This document shows, piece by piece, positions 1 through 8,113 of a DNA stretch of 64,000 bases (position 1 is its first letter; each line of letters starts with the position of its first letter). Made by a program: the position numbers and the translations under genes. Source of the stretch: Saccharothrix sp. NRRL B-16348 (GTDB lineage: Bacteria; Actinomycetota; Actinomycetes; Mycobacteriales; Pseudonocardiaceae); NCBI RefSeq assembly GCF_001280085.1, contig NZ_LGED01000068.1, positions 1 to 64,000 on the forward strand, given 5' to 3'. The notes under the pieces were generated by a model that worked only from the letters and a program-made list of their open reading frames with translations, ran no database searches and was not told the DNA's origin.

Positions 1-66
1 CGCAAAACACTCGGCTGGGACACCCCAGCCGAGCGCCTCGCTAAACTCCTCACCGACAGCGGTTGA
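1..66 (+). CDS. IS30-family transposase, C-terminal end (cut by window edge)
   Basis: Only the last 21 codons are inside the window. They read RKTLGWDTPAERLAKLL followed by TDSG and a TGA stop. The RKTLGW.TPAE pattern is the usual C-terminal end of IS30-family DDE transposases, so the rest of the gene should lie upstream of the window. The catalytic DDE residues are not visible, so activity cannot be judged. The stop is followed within about 35 bases by what looks like the right end of the element and then by a palindromic repeat. Confidence 0.75.
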   Translation, partial: RKTLGWDTPAERLAKLLTDSG

Positions 67-98
67 TCATCCGTGTTGCAACGACCACTGGAATCCAC
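1..98 (+). mobile_element. Right end of an IS30-family insertion sequence
   Basis: The transposase tail stops at position 66, and about 32 non-coding bases (GTTGCAACGACC core) follow. The sequence then switches at position 99 to a segment shared almost base for base with 45113 onward. That switch is best read as the IS/target junction. The left end is outside the window, so terminal inverted repeats and the target duplication cannot be confirmed. Confidence 0.55.
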
Positions 99-218
99 CA
101 GGCCAAAGCCGGCAGGCCCGGCGGGGTAAAGCGTCCCGCCAGGCCTGCCGGCTTCGACCAGCCTAAAGCACCCGAACCCATGTCAAATCGGGCCTATGCG
201 GTCGGTTCCGGGTCCGTC
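99..218. repeat. Palindromic element, copy A (left arm missing)
   Basis: Positions 99-196 match 45113-45214 with a 4-base indel, and weaker similarity runs on to about 218. The element has a central hairpin (106-125 pairing with 135-154) and a right outer arm at 177-194. The matching left outer arm present in copy B is absent here, replaced by the IS30-type end. The right arm overlaps the stop codon of the MFS gene, so the element sits at a gene 3' end. Confidence 0.8.
106..154. terminator. Hairpin in palindromic element A, possible bidirectional terminator
   Basis: A 20-base arm starting AAGCCGGCAGG pairs with its inverse at 135-154 with one mismatch around a 9-base loop. It lies between the convergent 3' ends of the transposase and the MFS gene, which suits a terminator. 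No long T-run follows, so the role is inferred. Confidence 0.5.
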
Positions 219-1468
219 GTGGGTGAGTTGGGTGAGTGGTCGTCTCGGCGTGTGTTGAGACGCCAGGCGACCGCCACCGCCACAATCAGGGAACAGATAG
301 CGGCGTAGACAGCCGCACCGAAGGTGGCGAACTGGAGCATGAAGCCGAACGCCACCGACGACACCAGGCGAGTGAGTGCCTGTCCCGTCTGGACGACCGC
401 CAAACCTGACGCGCGCAACGACTCCGGCACAAGTGCGCTCACCCGTGCCGAAAGCACGCCATCCGTTGCGGCATAGAACAAACCGTGCAGCAACAGTGCC
501 GCACCGACCCCGACGTAACCGGCCCCCGCCGCCAGCAGCAGCACGTACACGGCCAGCAGCAGCACGTGCCCGCCCAAGAACACCGGCCACCGGCCGATCC
601 GGTCCGCCAGACGCCCCACCGGCGCGGCGGCCACGAGGAACACCAAAGCGGTCCCCAACGGCAACAGCGGCAGTACGTGCAGCGGCACGTCGGTTGCCTT
701 CTGCACCAGGATGAACACGAACGCGTCGGACAGCGTCGCCAGGCCCAGCACCGCCGCCGCGACCGCCAGCCGGCGGTACCCGGCCTCCCTCAACAACCCG
801 AACCCCGCCCGCACCGACGGTCGCGGCCCGGACACCACCGGCCTCGGGTTCTCCCGCACGAACGCCACCAGCACGATCAGCCCCACGACCGCGAAGCACG
901 CGCTCACCACGAACACCGGACCGGCCACCGTGCCGATCCAGTACATCAACAGGAACGTCACCAACGGCCCGAGCAGCGCGCCCACCGTGTCCATGCTCCG
1001 GTGCAGCCCGAACGCCGCGCCCAGCCGCTCCGGCGGTGTGGCCAACGAGATCAGCGCGTCACGCGGCGCGGTGCGCAACCCCTTGCCCGCACGGTCCGCC
1101 GCCATCGTCACGCCGATCCCGAACGCCGACGCGCCGACGAGCGGGAAGATGACCTTCGTCACCGCCGACAGCCCGTAACCGGTCGCGGCGACGGCCTTGT
1201 GCCGGTGGGTCCGGTCCGAGAGGTGGCCGCCGACGAGCCTCAGCACGGCCGTCGCGCCGGTGTACAGCCCGTCCAGCACACCGAACTGGGCGTAGCCCAT
1301 GTTGAGCGTGACCAGCAGGTAGACCGGCATGAACGCGGTGACCATCTCGGCCGAGACGTCGGTCAGCAGGCTCACCGCGCCCAGTGCGACCACCGTGCCC
1401 GGAACCCTGCCCTTGACCCGCTCGCTGGGCCGGACGGACGCAACGTACATGCCCCCGATATCGGTCAC
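194..1468 (-). CDS. MFS transporter
   Basis: A 424-residue major facilitator with about 12 hydrophobic segments. The loop motif GGHLSDRTHR (near residue 80) and its counterpart GRLADRIGR in the second half are the two signature MFS cytoplasmic loops, so both six-helix halves are present. It is predicted to be an inner-membrane secondary transporter; the substrate cannot be read from sequence. The start is GTG at 1468; an in-frame ATG at 1450 behind a G-rich stretch is an alternative. It is divergent from the wecG-like gene, with a palindrome in the shared 68-base spacer. The last codons run into palindromic element A. Confidence 0.85.
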   Translation of the reverse strand: MTDIGGMYVASVRPSERVKGRVPGTVVALGAVSLLTDVSAEMVTAFMPVYLLVTLNMGYAQFGVLDGLYTGATAVLRLVGGHLSDRTHRHKAVAATGYGLSAVTKVIFPLVGASAFGIGVTMAADRAGKGLRTAPRDALISLATPPERLGAAFGLHRSMDTVGALLGPLVTFLLMYWIGTVAGPVFVVSACFAVVGLIVLVAFVRENPRPVVSGPRPSVRAGFGLLREAGYRRLAVAAAVLGLATLSDAFVFILVQKATDVPLHVLPLLPLGTALVFLVAAAPVGRLADRIGRWPVFLGGHVLLLAVYVLLLAAGAGYVGVGAALLLHGLFYAATDGVLSARVSALVPESLRASGLAVVQTGQALTRLVSSVAFGFMLQFATFGAAVYAAICSLIVAVAVAWRLNTRRDDHSPNSPTTDPEPTA

Positions 1469-1471
1469 GTG

Positions 1472-1486
1472 CGGTAACCGTTACCG
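1472..1486. promoter_or_regulatory. Palindrome in divergent spacer, candidate operator
   Basis: CGGTAACCGTTACCG is a 7-base inverted repeat around a single central base. It lies between the MFS start and the wecG-like start, where a shared regulator would bind. A related dyad, TTACCCGTCGGTAA, lies at 8907-8920 before the lipoprotein gene. The regulator is unknown. Confidence 0.35.
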
Positions 1487-1536
1487 GCGCCCGGTCCTCT
1501 CGTAACGGGGACCACCCGGAACCCGATGACGCGGGT

Positions 1537-2427
1537 ATGCCGGACATAGCTCAGGCCCGCGTCCGCGTGGGCGCCGTTGACGTGTGGTCCGTCCGCGAGT
1601 CCGGTGTCGCCGACCACGTCGCCGAGGCCTGGCGACGGGCCGAGGGCGGCGCGATCGTCACGGCCAACGTGGACATCGTGCGCGCCGCGACGCGCCGCCC
1701 CGAACTCGCCGCGCTCATCGCCGAGTCCGAGCTGGTCGTCGCCGACGGCATGCCGGTCGTGTGGGCGGGCCGGTTGGCGGGCGTCCCGCTGCCCGAACGC
1801 GTCACCGGGTCGTCACTGGTCTTCACGCTCGCCGAAGTCGCCGCCCGCGAGGGCCGTTCGCTCTACCTGCTCGGCGGCGACCCGGGCGTGCCGGAGAAGG
1901 CCGCCGACGCGCTGCGCGCCAGGTACCCCGGGCTGCGCGTCGCGGGCACGGACTCGCCGCCGTTCGGGTTCGACACCTCCTCGGCCGCCACCGCCGAGAC
2001 GGTCGCCAAGGTCGTGGAGGCCGAGCCGGACCTGGTGTTCGTCGGCCTCGGCTTCCCCAAGCAGGAACGCCTCATCCGACTCCTGCGCGCGGACCTCCCG
2101 CAGACGTGGTTCCTGGGCTGCGGCGCGGGCATCCCGATGGCCGCGGGCGAGTTCCGGCGCGCCTCGGGTGTGGTGCAGAAGCTGGGTGCGGAGTGGCTGC
2201 ACCGCCTCGCGCTCGAACCGCGCCGCCTGGCCAAGCGCTACCTGCGCGACGACCTTCCCTTCGCCTTCCGCCTCCTCGGAGGTGCTTTGCGCACCAGGTT
2301 CCGCCGCTCGCCCTCCGCCGCTCTCGGCAACCAGACCGAAGCCCGCAGCCAGACCGAAGCCCGCAGCCAGACCGAAGCCCGCAACCAGACGACCGCCGAC
2401 AGGGCCCGCAACCGGATCGGGGAGTAG
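1537..2427 (+). CDS. WecG/TagA/CpsF-family glycosyltransferase
   Basis: A 296-residue protein matching the GT26 family, which adds N-acetylmannosamine-type sugars to polyprenyl-linked intermediates in cell-surface polymer synthesis. Visible family features are the TANVDIV segment near residue 40, ADGMPVVW near 70, YLLGGDPG near 110 and VGLGFPKQE near 170. It acts at the cytoplasmic face of the membrane. The last 30 residues carry three copies of a QTEAR(S/N) repeat encoded by an 18-base tandem repeat. The next gene starts 2 bases after the stop, so the two glycosyltransferases form an operon. Confidence 0.85.
   Translation: MPDIAQARVRVGAVDVWSVRESGVADHVAEAWRRAEGGAIVTANVDIVRAATRRPELAALIAESELVVADGMPVVWAGRLAGVPLPERVTGSSLVFTLAEVAAREGRSLYLLGGDPGVPEKAADALRARYPGLRVAGTDSPPFGFDTSSAATAETVAKVVEAEPDLVFVGLGFPKQERLIRLLRADLPQTWFLGCGAGIPMAAGEFRRASGVVQKLGAEWLHRLALEPRRLAKRYLRDDLPFAFRLLGGALRTRFRRSPSAALGNQTEARSQTEARSQTEARNQTTADRARNRIGE
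2329..2382 (+). repeat. 18-base tandem repeat, three copies, in the wecG-like gene
   Basis: The unit (A/G)-shifted ACCAGACCGAAGCCCGC occurs three times in phase, at 2329, 2347 and 2365, with a partial fourth. It encodes a hydrophilic C-terminal tail and keeps frame, so copy number can vary without breaking the gene. Confidence 0.85.
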
Positions 2428-2429
2428 AC

Positions 2430-4496
2430 GTGCCGCTTGCCGTCGTCGTCGTGACCTACCACAGCGCCGAGGTCGTCGAGGAGTGCCTCACCTCGATCGC
2501 CGCCGCGCTGGAGTCCATTCCGGACAGCCGCGTCGTCGTGGTCGACAACGCCTCCACCGACAACACCCTCGACATCGTCGCACGCGTGGCACCGCACGCC
2601 GAGATCGTCGCCCGCCCGTCCAACGACGGCTTCGCCGCCGGTGTGAACGCCGGTTTCGCCGCCGCGCCGGACTGCGACGTGCTGGTGCTCAACCCCGACG
2701 TCCGACTCCACCGCGACGCCGTCACGCTGCTGCGCGCCGCCTTGGCCCTGCCCGGCACCGGCATCGCCGTCCCCCGACTGGCCGGCCTCGACGGCGCGCC
2801 TCAGCTCTCCCTGCGCCGCACCCCGAACCCGTTGCGCGCCTTGGGTGAGGCGATCCTCGGCGGCACGCGGGCCGGGCGTTCCGACGTGCTCGGCGAACTG
2901 GTCGTCGACCCGCTCCGCTACGAGACGGCCGGCACCGCCGACTGGGCGACCGGCGCGGCCTGGCTGATCTCCCGCGAGGCGCGTGAGGCCACCGGCGTGC
3001 TGGAGGAGCGGTACTTCCTGTACTCCGAGGAGACCGAGTACATGCTGCGCGCGGGCAAGCGCGGCTACGCCGTCCGCTACGAACCGCGGGCCCGTGCCGT
3101 GCACATCGGGGGCGAGCAGTCGACGTCCCCGCTGCTGTGGTCGATGGCCACCACGAACCGCGTCCGGATGGTCCGCGAACGCCACGGCCGCCTGGCCGCG
3201 TTCGCGATGTGGTGCGCCGTGCTGCTGAACGAACTGCTCCGCGCTCCCCGCGGCGCCAAGCACCGCACGGCCGTCGCCGACCTGCTCCGCTGGCGCCGCT
3301 GGCCGAACCGCCCTGGCACGAGCGCCAACCCGCACCCGCACCCCGACCCCGAACCGGGCTGGGTGTGCTTCTCCGCCCAGGACTGGTGGTACCACAACCG
3401 GGCGCACTCGGACTTCCAGCTCATGCGGTCCATGGCCGCCCACCGCCGGGTGCTCGTGGTCAACAGCATCGGCATGAGGATGCCGACCCGCGGCAACAGC
3501 ACGCACGTGTCCCGCCGCATCCTGCGCAAGCTGCGCAGCGTGGCCAAGTTCGTGCGCCGCCCGATGCCGGACTTCTACGTGATGTCCCCGCTGCCGCTGC
3601 CGTTCTACGGCTCGCCGTTCCTCCGCAAGGTCAACGCCGTGCTGGTCCGCACCCAGGTGCGGCTGGTCGCCCTCGCGCTGGGGCTGCGCACGCCGGTGAT
3701 CATGGTGACGATCCCCACCGCCTGGGACGTGGTCGCGCCGATGCGCCGGCACAGCCTGGTGTTCAACCGCTCGGACCGGCACTCGGACTTCCCCGAGGCC
3801 GACCGCGCGTCCATCGAGGCGTTGGAGAACGAGCTCCTGGCCAACGCCGACCACGTCGTCTACGTCAGCCACGCCCTGATGGACGAGGAGCTGCCGCGCA
3901 CCGGCTCACGCGCCCACTTCCTCGACCACGGCGTGGACGTCGACCACTTCACCGCGCGGCCGGAGCACGAGTGGCCGGACGACGTCCGCGCGATCCCCGG
4001 CCCGCGCGTCGGCTTCTTCGGGGCCCTGGACGACTTCGTGGTCGACTTCGACCTGCTGGAACGCGTCGCCGTCGAGCTGCCGCACGTCTCGCTGGTGCTG
4101 ATCGGCGACGCCACCCACCCGATGGAGCGCTTCGACAAGTACTCCAACGTGCACTGGCTCGGCTTCCGCCCCTACAGCACCATCCCGGCGTACGGCTCGG
4201 CGTTCGACGTGGCGATCATGCCGTGGCAGGACAACGACTGGATCAAACGGTCCAACCCGATCAAGCTGAAGGAGTACCTGGCGCTGGGCCTCCCGGTGGT
4301 CAGCACCGACTTCGCCGAGCTGGCCGGCTACACCGACCGCGTCCGCGCCGCCCGCTCCCACGCCGAGTTCGTCGACGCCCTCCGCGCCACCCTGGCCACC
4401 GGCCCGCTCCTCCCTCCGCACGCCCTCCGCACCTCGGTCGAACCGCACTCCTGGCAGGCCCGCACCTCGACCCTCCTCACCCTCACCACCTCGTGA
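2430..4496 (+). CDS. Two-domain glycosyltransferase (GT2 fused to GT4-like)
   Basis: A 688-residue protein. Residues 1-290 are a GT2 domain (rhamnosyltransferase-like): start VPLAVVVVTYHS, VVVDNASTDNT, LVLNPDV with the metal-binding aspartate, and YSEETEYMLR. A His/Pro linker near residues 292-308 leads to a second domain starting GWVCFSAQDWW, which resembles group-1 (GT4-like) transferases: GVDVDHF, RVGFFGAL, and a C-terminal KLKEYLALGLPVVST sugar-nucleotide region. Start GTG 2430 lies 2 bases after the wecG-like stop. Two transferases in one chain suggest two successive sugar additions to the same glycan (inference). Confidence 0.82.
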   Translation: MPLAVVVVTYHSAEVVEECLTSIAAALESIPDSRVVVVDNASTDNTLDIVARVAPHAEIVARPSNDGFAAGVNAGFAAAPDCDVLVLNPDVRLHRDAVTLLRAALALPGTGIAVPRLAGLDGAPQLSLRRTPNPLRALGEAILGGTRAGRSDVLGELVVDPLRYETAGTADWATGAAWLISREAREATGVLEERYFLYSEETEYMLRAGKRGYAVRYEPRARAVHIGGEQSTSPLLWSMATTNRVRMVRERHGRLAAFAMWCAVLLNELLRAPRGAKHRTAVADLLRWRRWPNRPGTSANPHPHPDPEPGWVCFSAQDWWYHNRAHSDFQLMRSMAAHRRVLVVNSIGMRMPTRGNSTHVSRRILRKLRSVAKFVRRPMPDFYVMSPLPLPFYGSPFLRKVNAVLVRTQVRLVALALGLRTPVIMVTIPTAWDVVAPMRRHSLVFNRSDRHSDFPEADRASIEALENELLANADHVVYVSHALMDEELPRTGSRAHFLDHGVDVDHFTARPEHEWPDDVRAIPGPRVGFFGALDDFVVDFDLLERVAVELPHVSLVLIGDATHPMERFDKYSNVHWLGFRPYSTIPAYGSAFDVAIMPWQDNDWIKRSNPIKLKEYLALGLPVVSTDFAELAGYTDRVRAARSHAEFVDALRATLATGPLLPPHALRTSVEPHSWQARTSTLLTLTTS

Positions 4497-4560
4497 GTCC
4501 TACGTTCAGCACGCGAGAGTCCTACGTTCAGAACACCTGAATTCAACGCTCAGCACACGC
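4497..4560. repeat. GTCCTACGTTCAG repeat cluster, locus 1 (half-site)
   Basis: Two direct copies of GTCCTACGTTCAG(C/A)AC at 4497 and 4519 and one GAATTCAACGCTCAGCACA-type unit at 4539 start right after a stop codon. The same units recur at about 10.65-10.85 kb and 35.86-36.05 kb, where inverted copies make a palindromic array. Only the left half is present here. Confidence 0.8.
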
Positions 4561-4682
4561 CGACCGGGTCCTGAGACACCCTCGACTCCGCGACCACGTC
4601 CGAGGTTGCGCGGCTGTGGGCTGCGCCGCGAACCTCGCCGTCTTGCCCAAGAGGGGTGGCCGGCGCATCTAGTGTGGGTGTC

Positions 4683-6212
4683 GTGCAGCCACTGCCCCCG
4701 AACGCCCCGTCGCGGATCGGCGACTACACGCTGCTCGCCGCCCTCGGCCGCGGCGCGATGGGGTCGGTCTACCTGGCGCGGTCACGCGGCGGGCGGCCGA
4801 TCGCGGTCAAGGTCTCGCGCGCCGAGCTGGCCGACAACCCCGAGTTCCGCGAACGCTTCCGCCGCGAGGTCGAGATGGCCCGCGCGGTCGGCGGCTTCTG
4901 GACGGCGACCGTCGTGGACGCCGACCCGGACGCCGACCGGCCGTGGATGGCCACCGAGTACATCCCCGGCCCGAGCCTCCAGCAGGCCGTCCAGGACCAC
5001 GGCCCCCTGCCCGAACGCGCCGTGCGCCGCCTCGCCGGCGGCCTGGCCGAGGCGCTGGTCGCGATCCACGGCGCCGGCCTCGTGCACCGCGACCTCAAGC
5101 CGTCGAACGTGCTGCTGGCCGACGACGGCCCCCGCGTGATCGACTTCGGCATCGCCCGCGCCCTGGAGCACTCCGCGCTCACCGAAGCGGGCATCGTGTT
5201 CGGCACCCCCGGCTACCTGTCACCCGAGCAGGTCGTCGGCCAGAAGATCACCACCCAGAGTGACGTGTTCGCGCTCGGCTCGGTGCTGGTCTACGCCGCG
5301 ACCGGCGGCGGGCCGTTCGGCGAGGGCGCCACGTCCGCGCTGGTCTACCGGGTGGTCCACCAGGAGCCGGACCTGTCCCGCGTGCCGCCGGGCCTGGTTC
5401 CCCTGATCGTGCCGTGCCTGGTCCGCGAACCGGCGAACCGCCCCACGCCCGCACGCCTGCTGGAGGCCATCGGCCCGCCGTCCGCCGAACCGTCCTGGCT
5501 CCCGGCGCGCATCCGCACGATGGTCGAGCAACGGCACACCGAGCTGGGCAAACTGCCCGCCAAGCCGCCGACCCGCGTGATGGTCGACGACCCACCGCCC
5601 AAACCACCGACCCTCGTCGCCCCCGCGCCGACGCGCACGCCCGCCCCACCGCAGCAGACACCCACCCCTGTCCGCACCGACCCCGACCGCAAGGAGGTCC
5701 GCCCCACCGGCGTCCGCTTCAAGACCTCCCGCGCCGTCGGCCTGAGCTGGGCCGGGGCGCACGTGCTGGCCGCCGTCGTGTCGATCTCCGTCGCCGACCC
5801 CGCCGCGGGCGCGCCCGGCGCGGTGCGGTTGGCCGCGTTCCTCGCGTTCCTGGCGTTCGCGCTGACCGGCACCCGCCTCCTGGTCGGCGTCGCCCGCTCG
5901 CCGCTCACCCTCGACGTCGGCCCCGACGGCATCACGCTGTCCAACGGCGAGGAGTCCCGCCGCCTCCCGTGGTACGCCATCGCTCGCGTCAAGGTCGAGG
6001 CACACCACGCCCGCCCGTGGCTCGTCGTCTGGCTGGTCGCCGCCGCCAAGACACCGGAGACCCTGGGCCGGGGCAGCTTCGGCCGGCACAAGGGCGGCCT
6101 GCGCGTCTACCCGATCTCGCACGAGCGCTACCGCAAGCGCCGCGACCGCGACGTGGTCGAGCTGCGCTCCGCCCTCGCCTGGTACGGCTCCGCCGCCTAC
6201 GACCCCCGATAG
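4683..6212 (+). CDS. Membrane-anchored Ser/Thr protein kinase
   Basis: A 509-residue Hanks-type kinase. Lys43 in IAVKVS, Asp137 in the catalytic loop HRDLKPSN, Asp154 of DFG and the GTPGYLSPEQ activation segment are all present, so it should be active. After the kinase domain (residues about 10-265) come a Pro-rich linker, two hydrophobic segments (about 350-400) and a C-terminal PH-like beta region that could lie on either side of the membrane. Start GTG 4683 is chosen because the kinase begins 12 residues later and a TAGTGT -10-like box at 4670-4675 would give a leaderless transcript. An upstream GTG at 4656 is possible. The SLATT-like gene follows after 1 base. Confidence 0.88.
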   Translation: MQPLPPNAPSRIGDYTLLAALGRGAMGSVYLARSRGGRPIAVKVSRAELADNPEFRERFRREVEMARAVGGFWTATVVDADPDADRPWMATEYIPGPSLQQAVQDHGPLPERAVRRLAGGLAEALVAIHGAGLVHRDLKPSNVLLADDGPRVIDFGIARALEHSALTEAGIVFGTPGYLSPEQVVGQKITTQSDVFALGSVLVYAATGGGPFGEGATSALVYRVVHQEPDLSRVPPGLVPLIVPCLVREPANRPTPARLLEAIGPPSAEPSWLPARIRTMVEQRHTELGKLPAKPPTRVMVDDPPPKPPTLVAPAPTRTPAPPQQTPTPVRTDPDRKEVRPTGVRFKTSRAVGLSWAGAHVLAAVVSISVADPAAGAPGAVRLAAFLAFLAFALTGTRLLVGVARSPLTLDVGPDGITLSNGEESRRLPWYAIARVKVEAHHARPWLVVWLVAAAKTPETLGRGSFGRHKGGLRVYPISHERYRKRRDRDVVELRSALAWYGSAAYDPR

Positions 6213-6213
6213 G

Positions 6214-6699
6214 GTGCCCGCCGTGGACGAGCCTGAAGAGCAGCCGGTGAAGTCGGGGCTGAGCCCGCACGAGCTGGCGTTGGACCTGCTGGGGCGCATC
6301 GACCGCGCCCGCGACTACGGCCGGGTGCGCGCGGCCCGGTTCAGCCGCCGGGCGACCGCGCTCAAGGTGGGCCTGCTGTCCATGTCCGCGACCGCGACGA
6401 TCATCCTGGGCTGGCAGGACCTGGACTTCTGGACCGGTCTCGCGTTCTCGCTGGTGGCGTTGACCACGGTGTTCGCCGTGCTGGAGCCGTACTTCGCGTG
6501 GCGGCCCCTGTGGGTGCTGATGGAGGAGTCGATCTCCCGGTTCCACCGCCTGCACGACGACGTCAGCCACTACCTCGCGGCCACGCCGACCGACCGGGTC
6601 GACGCCGCCAAGGTCGCCGAGCTGTTCGCCGAGTACCAGGCGATCTGGGACCGCCAGAGCACCCGGTGGGTCGAGTTCCGGCGGATCAGCGACCGCTGA
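6214..6699 (+). CDS. Two-TM SLATT/DUF4231-like membrane protein
   Basis: A 161-residue protein with a basic N-terminal helix (ARDYGRVRAARFSRRATAL), two adjacent hydrophobic segments (about 53-70 and 75-95) and a helical C-terminal tail ending in RWVEFRR. This layout matches the SLATT/DUF4231 group of two-TM proteins, some of which are pore-forming effectors in nucleotide-signalling defence; others stand alone. Family membership is by shape and is not certain. Start GTG 6214 lies 1 base after the kinase stop, so co-expression with the kinase is likely. The 3' end overlaps the convergent hydratase gene by 14 bases. Confidence 0.6.
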   Translation: MPAVDEPEEQPVKSGLSPHELALDLLGRIDRARDYGRVRAARFSRRATALKVGLLSMSATATIILGWQDLDFWTGLAFSLVALTTVFAVLEPYFAWRPLWVLMEESISRFHRLHDDVSHYLAATPTDRVDAAKVAELFAEYQAIWDRQSTRWVEFRRISDR

Positions 6700-7471
6700 A
6701 CGTCGCCCGGCCCGGACCGTCGGCCAGGAACGACCGCACCGCGCCGCGCAGGTCCTCGCTGTCGAACAGCTCGGCCGCGATCGTCGTGACGTGCTCGTTC
6801 GCCTCGGCCACGCCGCCGCTCTCGAAGTGCGCCAGCACCCGCTTGGTCGCCGCGTGCGCCAACGTGGGCCCGGTCGCCAGCGCCACCGTGAACTCCAGCG
6901 CCGCGTCGTCGAAGCCCTCGTCCGGCAGCACCCGGTTGACCACGCCCCACCGTTCGAGCGTGGCCGCGTCGTAGCGCTCGCCGGTCATCACGAACTCCTT
7001 GGCCCGGCCCACGCCCGCCCGCGCGGCCAGCCGCTGCGTGCCGCCCATGGTCGGGGTCAGCCCGACGACCTTCTCCACCAACCCGAACGTCGCCCGCCGG
7101 GCGGCCAGGACGATGTCGCACGCCACCGCGACCTCGAAGGCCCACGTCAGGCACAGCCCGTGCGCGGCGAACACGGTCGGGAACGGCAGCGCGGCCACCC
7201 GGTCCGTCAGCTCCAGCATCTGGTCGAGCAGGGCCTTGGCCTGCGCGGACGTCTGCTGCGCGGCGAACAGCCCCACGTCGACGCCGCCGCTGACGACCTT
7301 GCCCTCGAAGCGGACCAGCAACGCCCGCGCGGGCCGGTCCTCCAGGTCCTCGACCGCCGCCTCCAGCAGGTCCTGCAGCTCGGCGGTGTAGAGGTTCAGC
7401 GGGGGAGCGTCCACGGTGAGCACGGCGAGCCCCACGGCGTCCCGCTCCAGCCGGACCTGTTGCGCTGCCAC
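6686..7471 (-). CDS. Enoyl-CoA hydratase/isomerase family protein
   Basis: A 261-residue crotonase-fold protein. The oxyanion-hole segments are SGGVDVGLF (residues about 60-68) and HGLCLTWAFEVAVACD (about 104-119), followed by FGLVEKVVGLTPTMGG. The usual catalytic Glu pair is not obvious, and the second oxyanion motif has LTWAFE instead of GGG.EL, so the reaction may differ from simple hydration. It acts in the cytosol on acyl-CoA substrates. It is a single minus-strand gene between two plus-strand genes. Confidence 0.8.
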   Translation of the reverse strand: MAAQQVRLERDAVGLAVLTVDAPPLNLYTAELQDLLEAAVEDLEDRPARALLVRFEGKVVSGGVDVGLFAAQQTSAQAKALLDQMLELTDRVAALPFPTVFAAHGLCLTWAFEVAVACDIVLAARRATFGLVEKVVGLTPTMGGTQRLAARAGVGRAKEFVMTGERYDAATLERWGVVNRVLPDEGFDDAALEFTVALATGPTLAHAATKRVLAHFESGGVAEANEHVTTIAAELFDSEDLRGAVRSFLADGPGRATFSGR

Positions 7472-7547
7472 GGGCGTGGACTTTACACGCGTCCGGAGTG
7501 CCGAAAACCACGTGTCCGAATGGACCAGCGCGGGTGAAAATCTTTCA

Positions 7548-8015
7548 ATGAGTTCCTGGACCGTTCAGCCCGAACCGGTCGACAGCCCTACCGCCGTCGC
7601 CGTGATCCGCACCTACCTGAGCGACATCATCGCCCGCTACTACGACCGCCCGGCCACGCCCGCGGAGATCGACCAGGCGATCGCCGACGACCCGACCGAC
7701 GACTTGGCCCGGTTCTTCGTCGGAAGGCGCGGCGGAGAGGTGCGCGGGTGCGTCGGGTTCCGCCTGGTTGACCGCGAAACTGCGGAGTTGAAGCGGATGT
7801 TCGTCGATCCGGCGGCTCGCGGCACCGGCGGGGGAGCGGCGCTGCTCGCGGCGGTCGAGGAGGCGGCTGTCTCATTTGGTGCCGCGGCCATTCGCCTCGA
7901 CACCCGTACTGACCTGGTCGAAGCGCGGGCGTTGTACGCGCGGCACGGTTACCGTGAGGTGCCCGCGTTCAACGACGACCGCTATGCGGAGCACTGGTTC
8001 GAAAAGCGGCTATAG
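7548..8015 (+). CDS. GNAT-family N-acetyltransferase
   Basis: A 155-residue GNAT protein. The acetyl-CoA site is seen as KRMFVDPAARGTGGGAALL (motif A, R-x-x-G-x-G form), followed by the strand IRLDTRTDL and ARALYARHGY (motif B). It would transfer acetyl from acetyl-CoA to an amine on an unknown small molecule or protein. Start ATG 7548 is chosen because the upstream in-frame extension is non-GNAT and crosses the promoter area. The upstream bases are A/T-richer than average. Confidence 0.85.
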   Translation: MSSWTVQPEPVDSPTAVAVIRTYLSDIIARYYDRPATPAEIDQAIADDPTDDLARFFVGRRGGEVRGCVGFRLVDRETAELKRMFVDPAARGTGGGAALLAAVEEAAVSFGAAAIRLDTRTDLVEARALYARHGYREVPAFNDDRYAEHWFEKRL

Positions 8016-8033
8016 GAGCCATTGGGTTCCCAT

Positions 8034-8062
8034 ATCACTGTTGTGATGTGTCTCACTTGACA
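8034..8062 (+). promoter_or_regulatory. Dyad and -35-like element before the YCII-LuxR gene
   Basis: The 98-base spacer after the GNAT gene is unusually A/T-rich. It holds the dyad ATCAC-N4-GTGAT (about 8034-8047) and a perfect TTGACA at 8057-8062. A convincing -10 at 17 bases is not clear; GAGTAT at 8082 would need a 19-base spacer. This is a candidate operator and promoter only. Confidence 0.35.
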
Positions 8063-8113
8063 CTGAATAAACGCCCCAGTTGAGTATGTGGCGAAAGTCG
8101 GCCGCGGAATGAA

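Noticed and set aside
63..308. 81-codon frame over the IS end and palindromic element A
   Set aside because: It runs through a non-coding repeat and the antisense of the MFS gene end.
2238..3872. 544-codon open frame on the minus strand under the glycosyltransferase genes
   Set aside because: Shadow of two well-supported glycosyltransferase genes; low-complexity Val/Gly/Arg composition.
6570..7511. 313-codon minus-strand frame overlapping the enoyl-CoA hydratase gene
   Set aside because: Same region is fully explained by the hydratase in another frame with clear crotonase motifs.
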